A stretch of DNA of 64,000 nt from Verrucomicrobiota bacterium (GCA_038744685.1 JBCDMB010000009.1:45795-109794), one strand, 5' to 3'; positions 55,308-64,000 are shown, numbered from the stretch's first letter. A program made the numbers and translations. The notes: generated by a model not told the origin, from the sequence alone.

Positions 55308-56003
55308 GTGGGTGTAACGAGCGAGGTTGAGCCAAGGTTTTGGCGGGAGGCACGGGAGGTCGGCTTTGACTCTGTTTTTGCGATGGATTTCGAAGGTGGA
55401 GACCAGACCGGAGTGATCGAATTCGGGATTGTCGGAATTTCCCGGGAAGGTCTGTCTCTTTTCTCAAGTGGGTTTTGCTCGGCCGTTTCCGCGATTCCCG
55501 AACGGGAATTCCAAACTCATGGGCTAACGAATACCGATCTTTTGGATGCTCGACCGTTTGGAGATTTCTGGGAGCTTTTTCGTGATCTCCGCAAGCGAGG
55601 TCCCTTCCTTGCCCACTCAGCCCAAGTAGAAGACCGGTTCTTGCGCCGTCAGTGGCCGACTCCAGGGGAAGTTCCGGATTGGTCGAGCAAAGAATCTCTC
55701 TCGATAGAGTGGGGTCCATGGTTGGATAGTTGTCGAGTCTACCGTTCTCTCCGGCCCGGCCAGGCCGCAGGGCTCGAGAGTCTGATCACCTCCGAAGGCT
55801 TGGGCGAACACTTGGATGGGGTGGCACAACGGGAATGCGAGGTCGGTCGTTGTCGGTGGCACGCGGCGCTCTTTGACGCGATTGCATCGGCACTCCTTTT
55901 TCAGAGAGCGGTTAGAATGCAACCTGACTGGGGGGTGCGCCGCTTTTTTCATGAGAGCCAAGGTGGCTCTCTCGAGGAGCAAAGCACATTTGGTTTTGGT
56001 TGA
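55308..56003 (+). CDS. DnaQ-like (DEDDh) 3'-5' exonuclease
   Basis: A 231-residue exonuclease of the DNA polymerase III epsilon type. ExoI is FAMDFEGGDQTGVIEFGIVG (D27-x-E29), ExoII is in LAHSAQVEDRFL, and ExoIII is RWHAALFDAIASALLF with the H-x4-D pair. Likely a repair or RNA/DNA proofreading nuclease; the exact role is not inferable. GTG 55308 with an upstream GAGGAAAG. Divergent from the PEGA-LpoB operon. Confidence 0.82.
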   Translation: MGVTSEVEPRFWREAREVGFDSVFAMDFEGGDQTGVIEFGIVGISREGLSLFSSGFCSAVSAIPEREFQTHGLTNTDLLDARPFGDFWELFRDLRKRGPFLAHSAQVEDRFLRRQWPTPGEVPDWSSKESLSIEWGPWLDSCRVYRSLRPGQAAGLESLITSEGLGEHLDGVAQRECEVGRCRWHAALFDAIASALLFQRAVRMQPDWGVRRFFHESQGGSLEEQSTFGFG

Positions 56004-56034
56004 TCAGGAGACCAATTATCCCTAGGACGACACG

Positions 56035-56685
56035 ATGAAAAGATGCTGGCTGCGGTATTTGTTTTTCCTGTCTCTTGTTCTTGTCGCTACCGCAGGTGCG
56101 GTTGAGAAAGGGGCACGCCCTCAGCCTCTTTCGGAAGACGAGGAGGTGCGGGCCTTGTTTTTCCGTGGTCTGGACCTCCACCAAGAGGGGGTTGCCGGTG
56201 ATGAGGACGCTGTCATCGAAGCGCAGGAGATTTTTGAGCAAATCTTTGAAGGCCACCCAGAGGACGCCCGCGCTCAGGCTTTTCTTGGAAACCTCTATGT
56301 CCTTAGGGCAAGAGACGCTATTTTCTATCGTAAGATGGGCTGGCTGGAAAAAGGGGTGGATACTTTGGATGCGGCAGTCGCAAACCGACCGGAAGATCCT
56401 CACGTGCGTTCCGTTCGCGCGATCAACAGCTATCTACTGCCGCGGATCTTTGGGAGAAGGGATATTGCTGAAGAGGATTTTACGGTCCTTCTCGGATGGG
56501 CCGAAGATGAACCGGATCGGTTTGACAATGGATTGCTGCGATTGGTCTATTATCACGCAGGGCAATTCAAATCGAGAAACGATGACGAGTTGGCTAAAAC
56601 GCTCTTCCTCAAGGCCCTCGATTCGCCCGGAGAAAGTGTTTCCGAGGAGGAAATTCAAAAGGCACTCCGCAAGGTTACGGGGTAA
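56035..56685 (+). CDS. secreted TPR-containing protein
   Basis: A 216-residue protein with a signal peptide (LRYLFFLSLVLVATAGAVE) and helical TPR-like repeats (LFFRGLDLHQEGVAGDEDAV; IFEQIFEGHPEDARAQAFLG; LVYYHAGQFKSRNDDELAKT). TPRs mediate protein contacts in the periplasm. Starts 31 bp after the exonuclease gene, possibly one transcript. Its 3' end overlaps the convergent CDF gene by 11 bases. Confidence 0.75.
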   Translation: MKRCWLRYLFFLSLVLVATAGAVEKGARPQPLSEDEEVRALFFRGLDLHQEGVAGDEDAVIEAQEIFEQIFEGHPEDARAQAFLGNLYVLRARDAIFYRKMGWLEKGVDTLDAAVANRPEDPHVRSVRAINSYLLPRIFGRRDIAEEDFTVLLGWAEDEPDRFDNGLLRLVYYHAGQFKSRNDDELAKTLFLKALDSPGESVSEEEIQKALRKVTG

Positions 56686-57640
56686 CCGACACATTGTCCG
56701 GTTCGGGAGAGTAGTCACCACTCGCGACTCGAAACCACTTTTCGTCGGCTGTGAAAGTGACATCAAGTGCCGGATACCCGAATGACTTCCCAAGGTCTTT
56801 CCAGATTGCTTCGCGGATAGAGTCGGCCTCAGTAACCCTGGTGGATTCTGAGAGAACATAGACGTGGACGACCACAAACCGACCGAGTTCCAAAACGCGC
56901 GATTCGCGTTTTCCGAACCGATTCTTCGGGAGGTGCTGATCCAGAATGGATTCGACAGTTTCAAGGACCTCAGGAGGGGCTGAGCGGGAAACCATCTGTC
57001 TCCAATTGCTTTGAAGAATGCGAAACGTTGCCGGCAGCACGGCGATGCAGACAAGCGCGGTTATTGACGGGTCCACGTAGGGAACCCATGACGACCTGCC
57101 CCATCCTGGAAGAAGCCATGCGATCAAAAAAGCAACGGCAACGCCCAGGCTTACAATGCCATCAATCAGCCAGTTCTTTCGATCCACTTCGACGATAGGC
57201 GAGGCTGTGTCTTTCATTCGTCTCCCAAGAATGATGGCGAACAAGAAACAACAGGCTGTGGCTACTAGAGCATAAGAAAGAGCCATTCCGGATGCGATCT
57301 CCCGTCCACCCCTCGCGATCGAGATGGCAGCGGCAATCACAGCTAGGAGTGAGATCGAACCGATGAGAAGGCCCTTGGTGAAATTCAGGATGGGTTCGAA
57401 TGAGAGGTAGCCGAACGGATACCTTTGGTCGTCGGGACGGATGATTAAAGTGGAAACCCTCAAAGCCAGTAGGGCTAGTCCGAAGCCGGCGAGAGAATAC
57501 GCACCATCAAGGAGAATCGCCTGCGACTGCGTAACTAGAGCTAGGGAGCAGCCGAACGCGGCCATAAACAAATTCCCGAAAACCGTGATGAGGATTGATT
57601 TTCGCTCGTGGAGAACTGTCGGATTTCGCGGCGTTTTCAC
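56675..57640 (-). CDS. cation diffusion facilitator family protein (non-canonical metal site)
   Basis: A 321-residue member of the CDF fold with about six helices and a C-terminal cytosolic domain (VLELGRFVVVHVYVLSESTR). In typical zinc/manganese CDF proteins helix 2 carries HSLxD and helix 5 HxxxD. Here these are YSLAG (48-52) and NWLID (156-160), so only one of the four site A ligands (Asp160) is kept. The transport ion may therefore differ or transport may be lost. GTG start. Convergent overlap with the TPR gene. Confidence 0.8.
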   Translation of the reverse strand: MKTPRNPTVLHERKSILITVFGNLFMAAFGCSLALVTQSQAILLDGAYSLAGFGLALLALRVSTLIIRPDDQRYPFGYLSFEPILNFTKGLLIGSISLLAVIAAAISIARGGREIASGMALSYALVATACCFLFAIILGRRMKDTASPIVEVDRKNWLIDGIVSLGVAVAFLIAWLLPGWGRSSWVPYVDPSITALVCIAVLPATFRILQSNWRQMVSRSAPPEVLETVESILDQHLPKNRFGKRESRVLELGRFVVVHVYVLSESTRVTEADSIREAIWKDLGKSFGYPALDVTFTADEKWFRVASGDYSPEPDNVSVTP

Positions 57641-57663
57641 TAACTCTTCCTGTAGAGGAAGAC

Positions 57664-58863
57664 CTAAAACGAGTAATCAATCAAGGCACCGTAGACGTTG
57701 TAATCGGGAATGGGGTGATTGCTGAAATCCACAGCAACAAAAAAGCCTTCGAGGGAAAATCCACCGGGTAGGTCATAGGTGAAAAGCAGATCAAGTTCCA
57801 GCGAGTCGGATTCGAGAGCGTAGTTTTTTCCGAATCCGAAGGCTGGATTGAGAGTGAAGTCTCCGAAGGTAACCGAGCCATCGAGATAGAAGAGCAAGAG
57901 ATCGTTTTCATCGTTGAATGGGTAGAGGTCGTCCTCTTGCAGAGGATCAAAGGCGGTAAAGACACCGGCGTTGATGTCTATGTTGTTGTCGCTCACGTAA
58001 AAAATGCCTGCACCGAACGAGTATTGCTCCGTCTCTATTCCGGTGTGTATGAGTCCGGAAAGAACACTGCCATAGTCGGGTTCAATTGAGCTCGAAATCA
58101 AATTGTCGTAGTAGGCGAGGATCAGATTGGTTTCCCAAGTGGCGTCTTCTGAGAACATCGGCGCAGGCAAAGAGGTGTCGAAAGAGGATCCGTATGAGGC
58201 GATGAGTCCTTCCTGGTAATTGAGGAAAGGGGCAACCGTGAATACTTCGCTAATGGGTAACGATCCCTGTAAGGCAAAGTGAATGTCGGCTGCGTCCGGG
58301 CTTGCGTCCGATACGTCCTGCCATCCGCTGATTCCATCCGCGTCGTAGTCATATTCCGCATACTCGATCCACCGGTTGATCAGAGAGAAGCTGACTTGGT
58401 AGCCAGAGTCCTTGCCGGCACTTAAGTTGATGCCTTGTTGGTAGTCGCCGTCCAAGACCGGACTCCCCGAAAATGCCCGCCGACCGACGAATCCACCCCA
58501 ATGGTGAACCTCATCTTCGTAGTCGAGATAGAGCTGCTGCAGGACGGCCTCATCGACAAAGTCTGCCGAGAAATCGCCGGGATGATTCTCCCAAAGCTTC
58601 GCAACTCCTAATCCCTTGATGCCGCCGGAGAATCCATAAATGGGTGAACTGTCGTAACCCGCCTGGAGGTAGGCCCAAGCCAGACCAGAGTCAGAGGCAT
58701 CTTTGTTCTCTTGAAAGTTAAAAGCGGTTCCGGCGTTTCCCTGGAATTCACCCTTCTTGAGAAATTCAGGAAAGACTTGCATGTGCTCTACCGAAACCTC
58801 GGGTGCTGACTCAAGGGAGAGAGTTGTAGAAAGGATTAGTGCAGAAATCGATCGGTGGGTCAT
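57664..58863 (-). CDS. outer-membrane porin-like protein
   Basis: A 399-residue beta-barrel candidate: signal peptide (MTHRSISALILSTTLSLESA), then alternating amphipathic strands (LAWAYLQAGYDSSPIYGFSG; YQVSFSLINRWIEYAEYDYD; FSLEGFFVAVDFSNHPIPDY) and a terminal aromatic residue (IDYSF), as in outer-membrane porins of the OprB/carbohydrate-selective group. Pore specificity cannot be judged. ATG 58863 is chosen over an upstream alternative. The 3' end is 24 bp from the CDF gene. Confidence 0.75.
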   Translation of the reverse strand: MTHRSISALILSTTLSLESAPEVSVEHMQVFPEFLKKGEFQGNAGTAFNFQENKDASDSGLAWAYLQAGYDSSPIYGFSGGIKGLGVAKLWENHPGDFSADFVDEAVLQQLYLDYEDEVHHWGGFVGRRAFSGSPVLDGDYQQGINLSAGKDSGYQVSFSLINRWIEYAEYDYDADGISGWQDVSDASPDAADIHFALQGSLPISEVFTVAPFLNYQEGLIASYGSSFDTSLPAPMFSEDATWETNLILAYYDNLISSSIEPDYGSVLSGLIHTGIETEQYSFGAGIFYVSDNNIDINAGVFTAFDPLQEDDLYPFNDENDLLLFYLDGSVTFGDFTLNPAFGFGKNYALESDSLELDLLFTYDLPGGFSLEGFFVAVDFSNHPIPDYNVYGALIDYSF

Positions 58864-58988
58864 AGCGCAAAGGGGGTATTGCTGAACCGAGAAAAAGATA
58901 TCCCGAATCTCTAAGCTCTGTAAAGGTGTATCGCTGGCTGAAGACTCTTGGGTGTGCAATTAGAGCCACGGGGTAAGCTAATTAGTTT

Positions 58989-59113
58989 TTCGGGAGGGAC
59001 CACCTTCCTCCTTCGCTCTTCGAGCTTCGGCGGACACGCCGCGTAGTCCGCGGGTCGGATTGGTCGTCCAGCCGAAACGATTTGGACGGAACAGAGCCCG
59101 TCCCTCCCCCGAA
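58989..59113. repeat. 125-bp element with terminal inverted repeats
   Basis: Bounded by TTCGGGAGGGAC (58989-59000) and GTCCCTCCCCCGAA (59100-59113), an approximate inverted pair. Inside are CTTCG/CGAAG segments and the palindrome CCGCG-TAGTC-CGCGG. It resembles both the REP hairpins (GGGAGGGAC start) and the CTTCGGCGGACA motif of the GIY-YIG repeats. The 58864-59330 gap holds this and no supported gene. Confidence 0.5.
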
Positions 59114-59330
59114 TACCCCGCATAAAAAATGACACCCGACTCTTGGGTAAGAGGCGGGGTGTGGACTTATGATCACTTGGGTGACGCAGAATCCCTGACA
59201 GAAATTGATAGGGAAACAATTCAGTCCGGTTGGAGGTGACGGGATGATCGGTTGATGGGGTCGAGGTTCCTTCGACCATCTTGAGACCGTGATTGACCCG
59301 GCAGCAAATTGAAACAATAGACAAGAGACC

Positions 59331-62153
59331 ATGCGCAAGTCCCCTATCGCTGCGGTTTCCTTATTCCTGTTCATGATTTCTACACTTCCTTCTGCGGGGT
59401 CATTCCCTTGGCCTCATGAGGGTTCCGACCTTTCACCGGACCCGGCTATTCGCTTTGGTTCCCTTCCCAACGGAATGGGTTACCTGATCCGCCCATCCAG
59501 CGAACCACCGGACCGCGTCAGTCTTCGGCTGGTCTTCCAGGTGGGCTCGCTGATGGAAACCGAAGAGCAGCGTGGACTCGCTCACTTTCTGGAGCACATG
59601 GCCTTCAACGGGACTACCAATTTCGCCCCTGGGGAGATGGTGGAGTACTTTCAGCGACTCGGCATGGCCTTTGGTGCCGACACCAACGCAAGTACCGGCT
59701 TCGACCGAACCGCTTATCAGCTGGAGTTACCCAGCGGTGATGAACAGTTGAGGACGGAGAGCCTCGTGCTCCTTCGCGATTACGCGGATGGAATTCTTCT
59801 CGGGGAGGAGGAGATCGAGAAGGAGCGGGGAATCATCATTTCGGAAAAGGTCAGTCGCGATACGGTGGATTTCCGGACCTTTCAGGCGGAGGTCGGTTTT
59901 CTCCTTCCGGACACACTTTTTGCCAATCGGATGCCAATCGGGATCCAGGAAGTGATTGAGACCGCTCCGAGAGAGGAATTTGTCGATTTCTATGAGACTT
60001 GGTATCAGCCCGACCGAACGTTTTTGGTAGTCACTGGTGAGGTGGACACCGATGAGTGGGAGAAGGCGATTCAAGAGGTTTTTGGGACCTATGGTGAGAG
60101 CCGGCCGGATTCTCCCGGAGATCCTGATCTCGGAGTAGTCGATTTTTCCGGGTTGAAGGCGAAAGTCCATCGTGAGGTCGAAGGCAAGGGAGTCCGCTTC
60201 GAGATCTCAACGGGAGAGGCGATTGAGGATCTTCCCGACACGCGTGCCCGAAGGGTTCGGGAAGATCAGTTAAAAATTCTCCACTCGATCCTCTCGCGGC
60301 GGTTGGAGCGTTTGGCGCGTGACGAAGATTCTCCGATTCTTTCCAGCTACGCCTACAATTACCCTCTCTTCGAGTTTATCGAGTTGTCAGGAATCTCTGC
60401 AACGGTCCGTCCGGAGGATTGGGCAGAGGGGATCGCTCTCGTTGAGCAGGAGCTTCGAAAAGCGTTGGAGCACGGTTTTTCCGAAGCAGAAGTGATCGAG
60501 GCGGAAGCGAAGCTGGTTCAGGCAGAGCGTGAAAAGGTGGCCGGTCAAGGAACCCGACGCACTTCTGTCTGGGCGGAGGATTATGCGAGGTTGACCAACA
60601 GCGACCGCGTCCTGCTTTCGCCCGAGGACGAGCTTTCTATTGCCGAAGAAGCTGCCGAACTAGCGACTCCTGCAACGTTGCTCGATTTGATGAGGTCGAC
60701 TTGGGGAGAGAGCGGAAGACGTCTCTTTCTTACCGGACCCGTTCCCGAGGATGTTTCTGCAGAATTCTTGATCGCCGCCTATGAGTCTTCAGCGGCCTTG
60801 CCGGTTGAAGCTCCGGACCTTTTAGCGGATTTGGTGTTCCCTTACAGCGCGGGGGGAGGCGTGGTCCCGGAAACAGTTCAGCCGGTTGATTCTCTTGGGG
60901 TGACCCAGGCGGTTTATCCGAATGGAGTGAAAGCGAACTGGAAACAGACTCCGTACGAGGAGGATTCGATTTTGATCAGTGTTCGGGTGGGTAGTGGCGG
61001 ACTGAGCCTTCCGGAGAATCTTCCTGGGATTTCGCGGCTCGCTGAGGGCGCGTTCCTTCAGGGTGGCCTGGGTGAGATTTCGTTTGATGACCTCCAGACA
61101 GTGACCGCAGGAAAAACAATCTCGACTCGTTTCACTGTGGGAGAGGATTCATTGCAAATCCAAGGGCGCACCCGACCGGAAGACCTCGATCTCCAGTTGG
61201 ACATTCTTCGGGCCTACCTGACCGACCCTGGTTTTCGGCCTGAGGGGATCAGCCTGTTCCGCCGCTCGATCGCGCCTCAGTATCGGGAGATCGAGTCGAC
61301 TTGGCAGGGAATCCTGCAGAGTGAAGGATGGCCGTTTCTCTACAGCAGCTTTGGTCTAAACCGCTTCCCAACCGAAGAGGAATTGGAGTCCCGCACCTAC
61401 GAGGAATTGCGGAGTTGGCTCTTACCCCAGTTTAACGATGGCTATTTGGAAGTTTCGGTGGTGGGCGATTTTGACGAAGAAGCGCTTCGGGAATCTCTGG
61501 ATCGTGTTTTTGGCACTCTACCATCGGGGAGAGCCGTAGTCGCTGAGAGTGCCGGTTCCGGCGAGGGGCCAGTTTTTCCGGCGGGTGAAGATAGGTCCTT
61601 TGGGGTTTCTTCCGAGATTCCACAGGGTGTTGCAGTCGTAGCCTTTCCATCTTCCGGGCTCGCACCGATCGAGGAAAGCCGTCGCCTTTCCCTTTTGGGG
61701 TCGATTGTGGATGATCGCATGAGGGTTACGATTCGCGAGGAAACGGGGCAGGCCTACTCCTACGGATCGGGTAATCGTCCCAGTGACACGTACGATTTCG
61801 GAGTTTTCTATGCGATTGCGATTCTCTCGCCAGAGCTTGTCGATCCGGTCACCGAGCAAATTCTCGAAGTGATTGGATCGCTCCGAACGAATCCCATTAC
61901 CGACGACGAGAGACTGCGGGCACTCGCGCCCAATTTGAAACAATTGGAAGACATGCGCCGCGACAATCGCTACTGGCTGAGGGTTTTGGACGGTTCGCAG
62001 GCGAACCCGGACCAAATCGATTGGGCACTATCGCTGCTGGACGGGTATCGTGCGATTTCGACAGCAGACCTACAGGAAGCGGTAGAATCCTATCTCGTCG
62101 GGGATAAGGCGACCAAGGTGAGAATTGCCTCCCCGGTTCCGGTTGCAGAGTAG
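59331..62153 (+). CDS. M16 family zinc metallopeptidase (secreted)
   Basis: A 940-residue insulinase/pitrilysin-type peptidase: signal peptide (MRKSPIAAVSLFLFMISTLP), inverted zinc motif HFLEH (85-89) with the downstream Glu in the EIEKERGIIISE segment (161-172), and a repeated second half without the zinc motif (TQAVYPNGVKANWKQTPYEE near 528) that forms the closed chamber. It likely degrades or processes peptides in the periplasm or outside. The length is normal for the pitrilysin-like group. Monocistronic. Confidence 0.93.
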   Translation: MRKSPIAAVSLFLFMISTLPSAGSFPWPHEGSDLSPDPAIRFGSLPNGMGYLIRPSSEPPDRVSLRLVFQVGSLMETEEQRGLAHFLEHMAFNGTTNFAPGEMVEYFQRLGMAFGADTNASTGFDRTAYQLELPSGDEQLRTESLVLLRDYADGILLGEEEIEKERGIIISEKVSRDTVDFRTFQAEVGFLLPDTLFANRMPIGIQEVIETAPREEFVDFYETWYQPDRTFLVVTGEVDTDEWEKAIQEVFGTYGESRPDSPGDPDLGVVDFSGLKAKVHREVEGKGVRFEISTGEAIEDLPDTRARRVREDQLKILHSILSRRLERLARDEDSPILSSYAYNYPLFEFIELSGISATVRPEDWAEGIALVEQELRKALEHGFSEAEVIEAEAKLVQAEREKVAGQGTRRTSVWAEDYARLTNSDRVLLSPEDELSIAEEAAELATPATLLDLMRSTWGESGRRLFLTGPVPEDVSAEFLIAAYESSAALPVEAPDLLADLVFPYSAGGGVVPETVQPVDSLGVTQAVYPNGVKANWKQTPYEEDSILISVRVGSGGLSLPENLPGISRLAEGAFLQGGLGEISFDDLQTVTAGKTISTRFTVGEDSLQIQGRTRPEDLDLQLDILRAYLTDPGFRPEGISLFRRSIAPQYREIESTWQGILQSEGWPFLYSSFGLNRFPTEEELESRTYEELRSWLLPQFNDGYLEVSVVGDFDEEALRESLDRVFGTLPSGRAVVAESAGSGEGPVFPAGEDRSFGVSSEIPQGVAVVAFPSSGLAPIEESRRLSLLGSIVDDRMRVTIREETGQAYSYGSGNRPSDTYDFGVFYAIAILSPELVDPVTEQILEVIGSLRTNPITDDERLRALAPNLKQLEDMRRDNRYWLRVLDGSQANPDQIDWALSLLDGYRAISTADLQEAVESYLVGDKATKVRIASPVPVAE

Positions 62154-62341
62154 GGGTTACCGCAAGACCGGCAAGCCCTCCTGCGTCTTCACTTGACTCC
62201 AGTGTCTTCCCGATTTCGGGAGTCTTGGAAAAAATAGCCTCCGGCCCGCGCGGCGGTCGTTTCTCCCTTGCCTCACAGCCGATTATTGATGGGCTTGCGG
62301 GAGCTTGAGCCACGCGAAACTTTTATCCACAGAGAAAAGCC

Positions 62342-62869
62342 ATGAGCCACTCCATTAAACTTGAATCCGGAGGGACCATTCCTCCGATTACCCTCCCTCT
62401 TGTCCAAGGTGGCTCGGTCACCCTAGGGGAGCGAGACGATCCCGAAATTTGGCAGACGATTATCATTTACCGTGGATTGCATTGTCCCTTGTGCAACAAA
62501 TATCTTTCCCGGCTGGAACAGCTCAGAGACGAGTTTCTCTCGGCCGGATCGGAGATCGTAGCAGTTACCGGAGATCCTCTGGAAAAAGCCGAGGCAATGG
62601 TGGCGAAGAACGACCTTACTTTCCGCGTTGCCTACGGCTTGTCGGTAGAGCAAATGCGGGAACTAGGACTGTACGTATCGCAGCCAAGATCGGCTGAAGA
62701 GACCGATCGCCCTTTTGCTGAGCCCGCTACCTTTGCGATCAATTCGGACGACAAGATCCACCTGATTGAAATTTCCAACACCCCTTTCAACCGCGCTGAC
62801 CTCAAAGAGTTGGTGGAAACGATTGAGTGGGTCCGCGAAAATGACTACCCGATCCGCGGCACCCTGTAG
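62342..62869 (+). CDS. peroxiredoxin-like (AhpC/TSA) thioredoxin-fold protein
   Basis: A 175-residue protein with the AhpC/TSA fold: [20 protein letters not shown] (40-59) carrying C48 and C51, [20 protein letters not shown], and [17 protein letters not shown]. The CPLC pair in place of the peroxiredoxin PxxxT/SxxC motif suggests thiol-disulfide or peroxide chemistry of a side family rather than a classic 2-Cys peroxiredoxin. Cytosolic. Confidence 0.85.
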   Translation: MSHSIKLESGGTIPPITLPLVQGGSVTLGERDDPEIWQTIIIYRGLHCPLCNKYLSRLEQLRDEFLSAGSEIVAVTGDPLEKAEAMVAKNDLTFRVAYGLSVEQMRELGLYVSQPRSAEETDRPFAEPATFAINSDDKIHLIEISNTPFNRADLKELVETIEWVRENDYPIRGTL

Positions 62870-62923
62870 GGATTTTTGGGGAAAAGGATGAAAGGCTAAT
62901 CGGTCGGAGATCTGAATTTCAGG

Positions 62924-63226
62924 ATGGATGATCGTTCAACAAGTCTTTCCGTGATCAAGGAGAAGGTTCTTGCTTTTGCGAGAGAGCGGGATTGGGAACA
63001 ATTCCATTCCCCGAAGAATCTAGCCATGGCGATTGCTGCCGAATCGGGGGAATTGCTGGAGCACTTTTTATGGATGGACTCCGACAAATCACGCGAAGCG
63101 GGCACGGATCCCGACAAGATTGCCAAGGTGCGTGAGGAGCTGTCGGACATCATCATCTACTGTATCGAATTTGCGAACATGACTGGCACGGATCTGAGTG
63201 CCTCCATCGACGCCAAAATTAAATAA
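62924..63226 (+). CDS. MazG-like nucleotide pyrophosphohydrolase, C-terminus cut by an in-frame TAA
   Basis: A 100-residue MazG-like (RS21-C6/dCTPase) enzyme that would hydrolyse NTPs or dNTPs. Mg-binding residues E40, E43, E71/E72 and D75 are present (AAESGELLEHF, REELSDIII). After SIDAKIK a TAA stops the frame, yet the next 20 codons read [20 protein letters not shown], the normal C-terminal signature of the family, and then stop in TGA (63287-63289) that overlaps the arsC ATG. So the ancestral gene was about 21 codons longer and a nonsense change, recoding or error truncates it. The active site is intact. Confidence 0.85.
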   Translation: MDDRSTSLSVIKEKVLAFARERDWEQFHSPKNLAMAIAAESGELLEHFLWMDSDKSREAGTDPDKIAKVREELSDIIIYCIEFANMTGTDLSASIDAKIK

Positions 63227-63285
63227 AACGCCCGCAAGTATCCGGTCAATAAGTCCAAAGGGAGTTCGGCAAAGTACACAGAATT

Positions 63286-63741
63286 ATGAGCAAGCAGGAA
63301 GTGTTGATTCTTTGCACGGGAAACTCCTGTCGCAGTCATATGGCAGAAGGTATCCTTCGTGAAACGGGTGGCGACCTTTTCGAGGTCTACAGCGCAGGTG
63401 CAAAACCCGCTGGGTATGTTCACCCGAAGGCGATTACGGTAATGAAGGAAATCGGTATCGATATCTCCTCACACACCTCCAAACATTTGGACGAATTCCT
63501 CGACCGTGGGATGAATACCGTCATTACCGTATGCGACAACGCTGCGGAGGCTTGCCCGACCTTCCCGGGCAAAGTCAACCGCCACCACTGGTCATTTCCC
63601 GATCCCGCTCACGCGAAAGGAACAGAGACTGAAATTCTCACTGAGTTCCGCCGAGTGCGAGACGCAATCGCGATGGTGATTCAGGCCTACGTCGACGGCT
63701 ATCAGGAGGGGAAAGCGGAAAGCTTGGTAGCAAGCGGATAA
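63286..63741 (+). CDS. arsC: arsenate reductase, thioredoxin-coupled (LMW-PTP fold)
   Basis: Reduces arsenate to arsenite. The 151 residues carry the P-loop CTGNSCRS with Cys10 and Arg16, and the redox pair Cys83 and Cys90 ([10 protein letters not shown]), matching C10/C82/C89 of the Staphylococcus/Bacillus ArsC type. The catalytic Asp is in the FPDPAHA loop. The start overlaps the ancestral end of the MazG-like gene (ATGA). No other ars gene is visible. Confidence 0.93.
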   Translation: MSKQEVLILCTGNSCRSHMAEGILRETGGDLFEVYSAGAKPAGYVHPKAITVMKEIGIDISSHTSKHLDEFLDRGMNTVITVCDNAAEACPTFPGKVNRHHWSFPDPAHAKGTETEILTEFRRVRDAIAMVIQAYVDGYQEGKAESLVASG

Positions 63742-63752
63742 TACCAAATTTA

Positions 63753-64000
63753 AGAAGGATTGATAGTTATGGCGGGATGGGGGATGAGTCTGAGCAAGGC
63801 GGCCCGATTGGAGGCGGGTCTGCGACCCGTGCCAATCGGGCAAACGCAGCTCAGGCTCATTCCCCCGCCCGTCCTGTAAGGATGCGCCCGGAATCGAAGG
63901 TCGCGGCGTTGCAGGGATCGACGCGTATCTCGATACGCATCAGATCCCTGCGCCTTGCGCTGCTTCGATTCCGAACTGCACCATAACTGTCAATCCTTCT
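63753..64000. repeat. multi-hairpin palindromic element at the right edge
   Basis: Ends are a 20-bp inverted pair with one mismatch (AGAAGGATTGATAGTTATGG 63753-63772; complementary arm 63981-64000). Inside are nested stems: 63774-63795 with 63849-63870 (about 18 of 22), GCCCGATTGG 63802-63811 with 63832-63841, and CGGGT 63815-63819 with 63825-63829. A second branch pairs 63890-63899 with 63963-63972, GCAGGGATC 63911-63919 with 63943-63951, and GCGTATC 63923-63929 with 63932-63938. It lies 12 bp after the arsC stop and contains no credible gene. Confidence 0.8.

Overview
The window looks like a chromosomal segment of a Verrucomicrobiota bacterium, most likely of the Opitutae/Puniceicoccales type. 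This is inferred from several PEP-CTERM secreted proteins, short GATTA/TTAATC-type interspersed repeats, an isolated REP-associated tyrosine transposase, and the general flavour of the housekeeping genes. There is no rRNA, CRISPR array, prophage or plasmid backbone. Most of the window is core genome with compact operons, frequent ATGA overlaps and many GTG starts.

Layout. 0-4.6 kb: two permeases of a YejBE-type peptide importer on the minus strand, a small secreted protein, a tiny membrane protein, and the phospholipid pair pgsA-pgpA. 4.9-9.7 kb: an accessory island of five PEP-CTERM genes. Two are tandem duplicates with duplicated promoters, and one carries a stop codon inside its signal peptide. 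A tRNA-Arg and repeats are interspersed, and no exosortase is present. 9.7-16.8 kb: an ABC-2 exporter with a TPR-like partner, a small-type phosphoglycosyl transferase, a PIN-like/acidic protein pair, pyrD and tRNA-Gly, with the gaps filled by TTAATC repeats and REP-like hairpins. 16.8-20.7 kb: parB without parA, a LysM coiled-coil protein, a cupin gene that looks frameshifted at its 5' end, an RRM protein with a strong terminator, then a GIY-YIG nuclease gene bracketed by two direct repeats and lying against the 3' end of tRNA-Leu.

20.8-42.6 kb: a large unknown protein, an nfeD-nfeD-floA membrane-microdomain operon, hisF with an unknown partner, rho, a dynamin-like GTPase, a surface-sugar operon (manC-ruvX-kdsD-degT aminotransferase), the RAYT transposase, a stand-alone Lon substrate-binding domain, and tig-clpP-clpX-Cdd1. 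42.8-50.4 kb on the plus strand: pyrG, the sulfate-activation genes cysC-cysD-cysN, an AEC transporter, hisH and gltA.

50.5-55.1 kb: a five-gene envelope lipoprotein operon (PEGA protein, CsgG-like, COG3014, YcfL-like, LpoB-like), which extends the known lpoB-ycfL-COG3014 arrangement of Gram-negative bacteria. 55.3-64 kb: a DnaQ-like exonuclease, a TPR protein, an unusual CDF-family protein, a porin, a large M16 peptidase, a peroxiredoxin-like protein, a MazG-like pyrophosphohydrolase with a premature stop, and a thioredoxin-type arsenate reductase. The window ends exactly on a roughly 250-bp multi-hairpin palindrome.

The most unusual signals are three reading-frame interruptions (signal-peptide TGA, C-terminal TAA, 5' frameshift), the terminal palindromic element, the GIY-YIG/direct-repeat cassette, a REP hairpin family with different stems but a near-constant loop, and the PEP-CTERM island.
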